Origin: an uncultured Christensenella sp.
Lineage (GTDB): Bacteria; Bacillota; Clostridia; Christensenellales; UBA1242
Length of the DNA stretch: 10,507 nucleotides
Direction: 5' to 3'
Assembly (NCBI GenBank): GCA_905207515.1
Contig: CAJLLK010000031.1
Coordinates: 1-10,507 of the forward strand
Shown: one piece after another, positions 7,254-10,507 of the stretch
How positions within the stretch are numbered: the first letter of the stretch is position 1
Layout: each line of letters begins with the position of its first letter
The notes under the pieces: generated by a model
What the model saw: only the letters and a program-made list of their open reading frames with translations
Told to the model about the DNA's origin: nothing
The model's database searches: none
Position numbers and translations under genes: made by a program

Positions 7254-9488
7254 ATGGTTTCATTAGACATTAAAGAAAAAAAATTGTTGGAATTGCCTAA
7301 AGCAACTTTTAAAGAAGTTTGGGAAAAGGCCAAAAACAATGAAAAATTTCACGTCAATGGCGCGAAATATGTTTTCGTGAAAGATAAAGAAGATGGCAAA
7401 ACATATTGCTATTTGCAAACAAACGGAAATGCAAACGGCAAGTTTATTGCGCAGGTCAATATGGAAGGCGACAGAGCTCGCATTTTGTTGGGCTTGGCTT
7501 CAAGAGACGCAAAAGCTTATTTTGACAAAAATGACAGCGATGCAACTAAAACGTTGTATACTTACTTGGACCAATCAGTCAATCAGGACTACACAAAAGA
7601 AACCTATAAAGCCATAAATCCAAACAAAATGTCATTTTCCAAGAGCACACAAATTGCAAAAGAAAATGTAAATTATTTTCAACCACAAGTTTTGGAAGTT
7701 TCAGGACTTTTCAAAAAATCAAGCACAAAATTGCTTGAAAATGGTTCAGATTTATACATGATTGTTTGCCCAGACAGCAACGGAGTGCTTTCAGTTTGGC
7801 TTGCAGACAAAAATGTTGTTGAAAAAGACAAAAATGGCAAATATGCTTTCAAAAAATTGAATGACGGAACGGCTTGGGACAAATATTTGCAAACAATGAA
7901 TCCAATTCCAACTGAACACATCAAAAAAGTCAGCGCAGTTAAGCCTTTTGAATTTTTTAGAACTGGCACAAAAGTCAAGGTTTGGGCAGAAGCTCAAAAT
8001 AAGGGTGACGAAATTGTTTATTTAAAAAATTCTAAGAAAGAAGTTAAAAATTTCTTGAAAGAAGCAAGACTGAGCTATGCATCATATAAAGGTGGCGAAC
8101 TTAAACAAAAGAAGATTTACAAAAAAGTTAAAGTTTCCACAACAGTTGCAGTCGGCTTGGCAGCATTTGCTTTGGGAGCAGCAGTTGGCGTTGGAACAAC
8201 ATCTTCAATTGACAAGTCTGACGCTGCAAGAAATTATGGAAAAGAACAAGCAGCTCAAGCTGTTCAAACGCTCAGCACAGCAAGCAGAAAAGCTTCAAGA
8301 GCAACAGCAAACAACGCAGAAACAAAAGGCGTTTTGTTCAACTTTGTCACAGACGAATATGGCAATGTCACAGTTTCAAGCTTTGCAGGTCTCAACAATG
8401 CTTTGACGAAAGAATATAAAAACTATAAATCTGGACTTGGCTATTTCAAATATGGCTTCAAACAAAATGCTCAATATGAAAAAATGACCAAAGCGGGCAT
8501 TGGTGAAGAACTTGGTTATTCGGCTGCAAAAGAATTGGCAGAAAACAATGTTGACTTGAAAAACGGCAGCAAAATTGATGTTTACTATCCAGTTGCCACA
8601 ACAAACACAGTTGAAGAAGCAAAAAATCGTCAAACATTCATTGATTATTTGACAGGCTATCAAGGCTACACTGCTGCAGAAGCTGAAGAATTTGCCAACG
8701 CTTATGACCGCACATACAAAAACACTGTTGACGAATTGAACAAAGAAGGCATTGGTGGAAATGGCGAAACCGTTGACCCAGAAGTTGACTACACTGCAAG
8801 TGACATCAAAGAAGCTGTTTTGTCAGCACTTAGAAAATATAACTTGGCAAACAAAAATTTGACAGCTGACCAAATCAACATCGTTTATTCAAACTTGACA
8901 GACGAAGACGTTTTGTTTGCAACATCTGGCACAAGCGACAACATGAACAAGTTTATTTATAAGATTGACTTGAAAGACAACACAATCGAAACAAACGAAC
9001 AACTTTGCGAAAGCATTTTGGATGCTGAAGGTGTTAAAAAAGGAACTCGCGCTGACATTTTCTTTGCAGGCATGAGTGGAGCTGAAAGAGCATTGCAAAA
9101 CTATTATGACGAATATAACTATGACAATGGTTTGCAAAATTCAGTTGCTTATGTGACAGATTATGACCTTTCTCAAGAAGGCGAAAACTATGTTTCTTCT
9201 CCAAACTTGATCATGGTCAGAGACGGCGCAACTTCAATCGAAGAAAGAGCCGCAGGAAACGAAGTGACTGTGAAAGCTGGAGCGAATTCTTCGATTTCTG
9301 AAATGGCTGCACTTGCAATCTTGGGCGAATATGGCTATAGAGGAAACGAAAATTATGCAGTCAGCGAAAACGATGGAGCTTCAAACGCAATTTATGACAA
9401 CAACCAAAGAGAAGTTGAAGTGACCACTCAAGGCACACCAGTGAAAGTGACTTACACGACAAAAAATGAATATGACAGAGAAATCTAA
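7254..9488 (+). CDS. unrecognised single-pass membrane protein, 744 aa
   Basis: I do not recognise this protein. There is no N-terminal signal peptide. One membrane segment lies in the middle (about 295-316), Gly/Ala-rich with a G308xxxG312 helix-packing motif, and it is preceded by a strongly basic stretch (KQKKIYKKVK, 284-293). By the positive-inside rule the first about 290 residues are cytoplasmic and the last about 430 lie outside. The N-terminal part is Lys-rich and looks like mixed alpha/beta modules. The outer part opens with an Ala-rich, probably helical stretch (322-356) and continues with acidic, Asn/Tyr-rich alpha/beta sequence; GIGGNGETVDPEVDYT (499-514) looks like a linker between two outer domains. 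No cell-wall sorting signal, catalytic motif or known repeat is visible. The start is firm (GGAGGTG Shine-Dalgarno), and the consensus promoter and a terminator mark it as a well-expressed single-gene unit. It may be a structural or envelope protein; that is inference. Confidence 0.85.
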   Translation: MVSLDIKEKKLLELPKATFKEVWEKAKNNEKFHVNGAKYVFVKDKEDGKTYCYLQTNGNANGKFIAQVNMEGDRARILLGLASRDAKAYFDKNDSDATKTLYTYLDQSVNQDYTKETYKAINPNKMSFSKSTQIAKENVNYFQPQVLEVSGLFKKSSTKLLENGSDLYMIVCPDSNGVLSVWLADKNVVEKDKNGKYAFKKLNDGTAWDKYLQTMNPIPTEHIKKVSAVKPFEFFRTGTKVKVWAEAQNKGDEIVYLKNSKKEVKNFLKEARLSYASYKGGELKQKKIYKKVKVSTTVAVGLAAFALGAAVGVGTTSSIDKSDAARNYGKEQAAQAVQTLSTASRKASRATANNAETKGVLFNFVTDEYGNVTVSSFAGLNNALTKEYKNYKSGLGYFKYGFKQNAQYEKMTKAGIGEELGYSAAKELAENNVDLKNGSKIDVYYPVATTNTVEEAKNRQTFIDYLTGYQGYTAAEAEEFANAYDRTYKNTVDELNKEGIGGNGETVDPEVDYTASDIKEAVLSALRKYNLANKNLTADQINIVYSNLTDEDVLFATSGTSDNMNKFIYKIDLKDNTIETNEQLCESILDAEGVKKGTRADIFFAGMSGAERALQNYYDEYNYDNGLQNSVAYVTDYDLSQEGENYVSSPNLIMVRDGATSIEERAAGNEVTVKAGANSSISEMAALAILGEYGYRGNENYAVSENDGASNAIYDNNQREVEVTTQGTPVKVTYTTKNEYDREI

Positions 9489-9490
9489 TC

Positions 9491-9519
9491 AAAAAGCAAG
9501 CCGACTTGGCTTGTTTTTT
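9491..9519 (+). terminator. intrinsic terminator after the 744-aa gene
   Basis: CAAGCC (9497-9502) pairs perfectly with GGCTTG (9508-9513) around a 5-base loop. The stem is preceded by a run of A and followed by TTTTTT (9514-9519). It begins 2 bases after the TAA stop. Confidence 0.88.
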
Positions 9520-9563
9520 GTTGCAAACAAATCGACAAAAAACAAAAATTTTAAACAAAATTA

Positions 9564-9592
9564 TTGCAAGCAATTTTTTGTTGTGATATAAT
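9564..9592 (+). promoter_or_regulatory. extended -10 promoter abutting the Big_2 gene start
   Basis: TTGCAA (9564-9569), a 17-base spacer and a perfect TATAAT (9587-9592) with TG at 9584-9585 (extended -10). Only 6 bases separate the -10 from the ATG at 9599, so the predicted transcription start falls on or next to the start codon. The -35 and the spacing are the same as in the comEC promoter. Confidence 0.75.
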
Positions 9593-9598
9593 ATTTTC

Positions 9599-10360
9599 AT
9601 GAGCGCAAAAGAAAAATTGAAAAAGTTTTTGATGCCAGGTTTGGGGTTGATTTTGGTGATTGCTATCATCGTTCCGATTGTTGTTATCAACATAAACAAC
9701 AGTTCTGCAAGCGAAACTGACCTGACGATTTCAACCAGAAATATCTCTTTAAAGGTTGGCGAAGAAAAGCAGTTGTCTTATTATCTTTCAGATTTGTCAG
9801 CCAAAGTTTCTTATTCGATCGAAGACCCAGAAGTAGTTGAGATGAATGGGAATAAAGTTAAAGGTCTGAAAGAAGGCTTGACAAGCATAACTCTCGAAGC
9901 TGAGTTAAACGATAAAACTGCACAGGCGGTTTGCAATGTTGTGGTTTCAAAAGCGGATGAACCGAGCGACGAGGGCGAGCCAAGCGATGATGACGCATCT
10001 GACAACGACCAAAACAACGATGGTCAAGATGAAAATGAAAATCAAGATGGTTCGGGCAATGAAAACCAACCAGTTATTCCAGATATAGATCAGTTTGAGT
10101 TCAAGTTGCACAATCAAGCCAATTGTGAAATTGAAAATAATGTTATCAAATTAAACTCAGGCGTTTTTGGTTTCTTTAGAATTGAATATTCTGAAAGCAC
10201 GAAAGATGTAGAACCTGAATTGGTTGCTGAAGAGGGAATTTCATTGTCTCCAATTGGAATGAACAACACTTGGCAAATTCTTGCGGAAAATGCTGGCAGA
10301 ATTTTGGTTAAAATCAATGGAGAAATTATTGGCGAAATTTTAGTTGAAATAAAATCTTAA
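9599..10360 (+). CDS. membrane-anchored Big_2 (bacterial Ig-like) domain protein
   Basis: A 253-residue surface protein. A basic N-terminus (MSAKEKLKK) is followed by a hydrophobic anchor at about 11-32. Residues about 41-117 form a bacterial Ig-like group 2 domain, recognisable from the 'ISLKVGEEKQLSYYL ... VVEMNGNKVKGLKEGLTSITLEA' pattern. Residues about 119-160 are a low-complexity linker rich in Asp, Glu, Asn and Gly, and residues about 164-253 are a second beta-rich domain, possibly another Ig-like fold. There is no lipobox or LPXTG. The start is bounded by an in-frame TGA inside the promoter (9584-9586), and there is no Shine-Dalgarno before the ATG or before the next Met (residue 12), so the mRNA is probably leaderless. 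No terminator is seen after the TAA. The role is probably adhesive or structural in the envelope; no ligand can be named. Confidence 0.85.
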   Translation: MSAKEKLKKFLMPGLGLILVIAIIVPIVVININNSSASETDLTISTRNISLKVGEEKQLSYYLSDLSAKVSYSIEDPEVVEMNGNKVKGLKEGLTSITLEAELNDKTAQAVCNVVVSKADEPSDEGEPSDDDASDNDQNNDGQDENENQDGSGNENQPVIPDIDQFEFKLHNQANCEIENNVIKLNSGVFGFFRIEYSESTKDVEPELVAEEGISLSPIGMNNTWQILAENAGRILVKINGEIIGEILVEIKS

Positions 10361-10395
10361 AAAATATTATAAAAATAAAAGAAAAATTCCCAAGA
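10361..10395. other. probable chimeric join between two genomes
   Basis: After the TAA of the Big_2 gene there are about 25 almost pure A/T bases. The sequence then switches abruptly to DNA that is about 54% GC (10391-10507, counted by hand) and encodes the middle of an unrelated protein. The frame of that protein has no upstream part: it is closed by a TGA at 10345-10347. This fits an assembly or library join in an A-rich stretch better than a natural gene boundary. Confidence 0.6.
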
Positions 10396-10507
10396 GTAGA
10401 TGTGCTGACGCTGTCGGCTACACCTATACCACGAACACTGAATATGGCAATGAGCGGTATCAGAGATATGTCACTGCTGGAGGAAGCACCCGGCGACCGC
10501 AGACCTG
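10381..10507 (+). CDS. mfd: internal fragment of transcription-repair coupling factor Mfd
   Basis: The frame beginning GAA at 10381 reads through the end of the window and encodes about 42 residues that match a highly conserved part of the Mfd translocase, including DVLTLSATPIPRTLNMAM and GIRDMSLLEEAPGDRRP. SATPIPRT is the helicase motif III region of the RecG/Mfd group, and the flanking sequence fits Mfd better than RecG. Mfd removes stalled RNA polymerase from damaged DNA and recruits UvrA. The fragment has neither start nor end and lacks the several hundred residues that should precede it. Its codons (CTG, GGC, CGC, CCC) and GC content differ sharply from every other gene here. The homology is sure from 10396 and likely from 10381. 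It is probably not part of this genome at this position. Confidence 0.85.

Noticed and set aside
7193..7260. Short + strand ORF starting ATG at 7193 and running into the 744-aa gene in another frame
   Set aside because: It has no Shine-Dalgarno, and its codons are the consensus promoter and ribosome site of the next gene.
10381..10507. The mfd fragment as a laterally acquired gene or decayed local pseudogene
   Set aside because: The fragment is perfectly conserved in a catalytic core, starts abruptly in A-rich DNA and runs off the end; an assembly join is simpler, though not proven.

Overview
The window is AT-rich (by eye about one third GC), densely packed, with every recognisable gene on the + strand. 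Starts are ATG, GTG and TTG, Shine-Dalgarno sequences are AGGAG-like, promoters are SigA-type, and TGA is used as a normal stop. Together with BspA-type leucine-rich repeat, InlB-repeat and Big_2 surface proteins and a comEC-holA pair, this points to a low-GC Firmicutes (Bacillota), probably an uncultured gut-type Clostridia or Bacilli lineage. The exact taxon cannot be read from the window. Its odd length and its broken genes at both ends suggest that it is a whole short contig.

Layout. 1-626: the 3' part of a HAD-like phosphatase gene, overlapped (ATGA) by a small unknown gene. 631-2877: a promoter, a 722-residue membrane-anchored InlB-repeat/BspA-LRR surface protein, and a clear intrinsic terminator. 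2916-3288: a small unknown gene. 3294-7002: a probable operon of comEC (DNA-uptake channel), holA (DNA polymerase III delta) and an HD-domain phosphohydrolase, with comEC and holA overlapping by 3 bases. 7003-7253: an intergenic region with two strong promoters. 7254-9519: an unrecognised 744-residue single-pass membrane protein with a consensus promoter, near-perfect Shine-Dalgarno and terminator. 9564-10360: a membrane-anchored Big_2 protein. 10361-10507: an AT-rich stretch and then about 120 bases of much more GC-rich DNA that encode an internal piece of Mfd.

The main points of interest are these. (1) comEC and the Big_2 gene have extended -10 promoters sitting almost on the start codon and no Shine-Dalgarno, so both mRNAs look leaderless or nearly so. 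(2) The C-terminal metallo-beta-lactamase-like domain of ComEC has lost the metal-binding histidine motif. (3) The 744-residue protein appears to be the gene best equipped for high expression here, yet I cannot assign it to a family. (4) The right end looks like a chimeric join to mfd from a different genome. I see no tRNA, rRNA, CRISPR array, transposase, phage module or recognised defence system.
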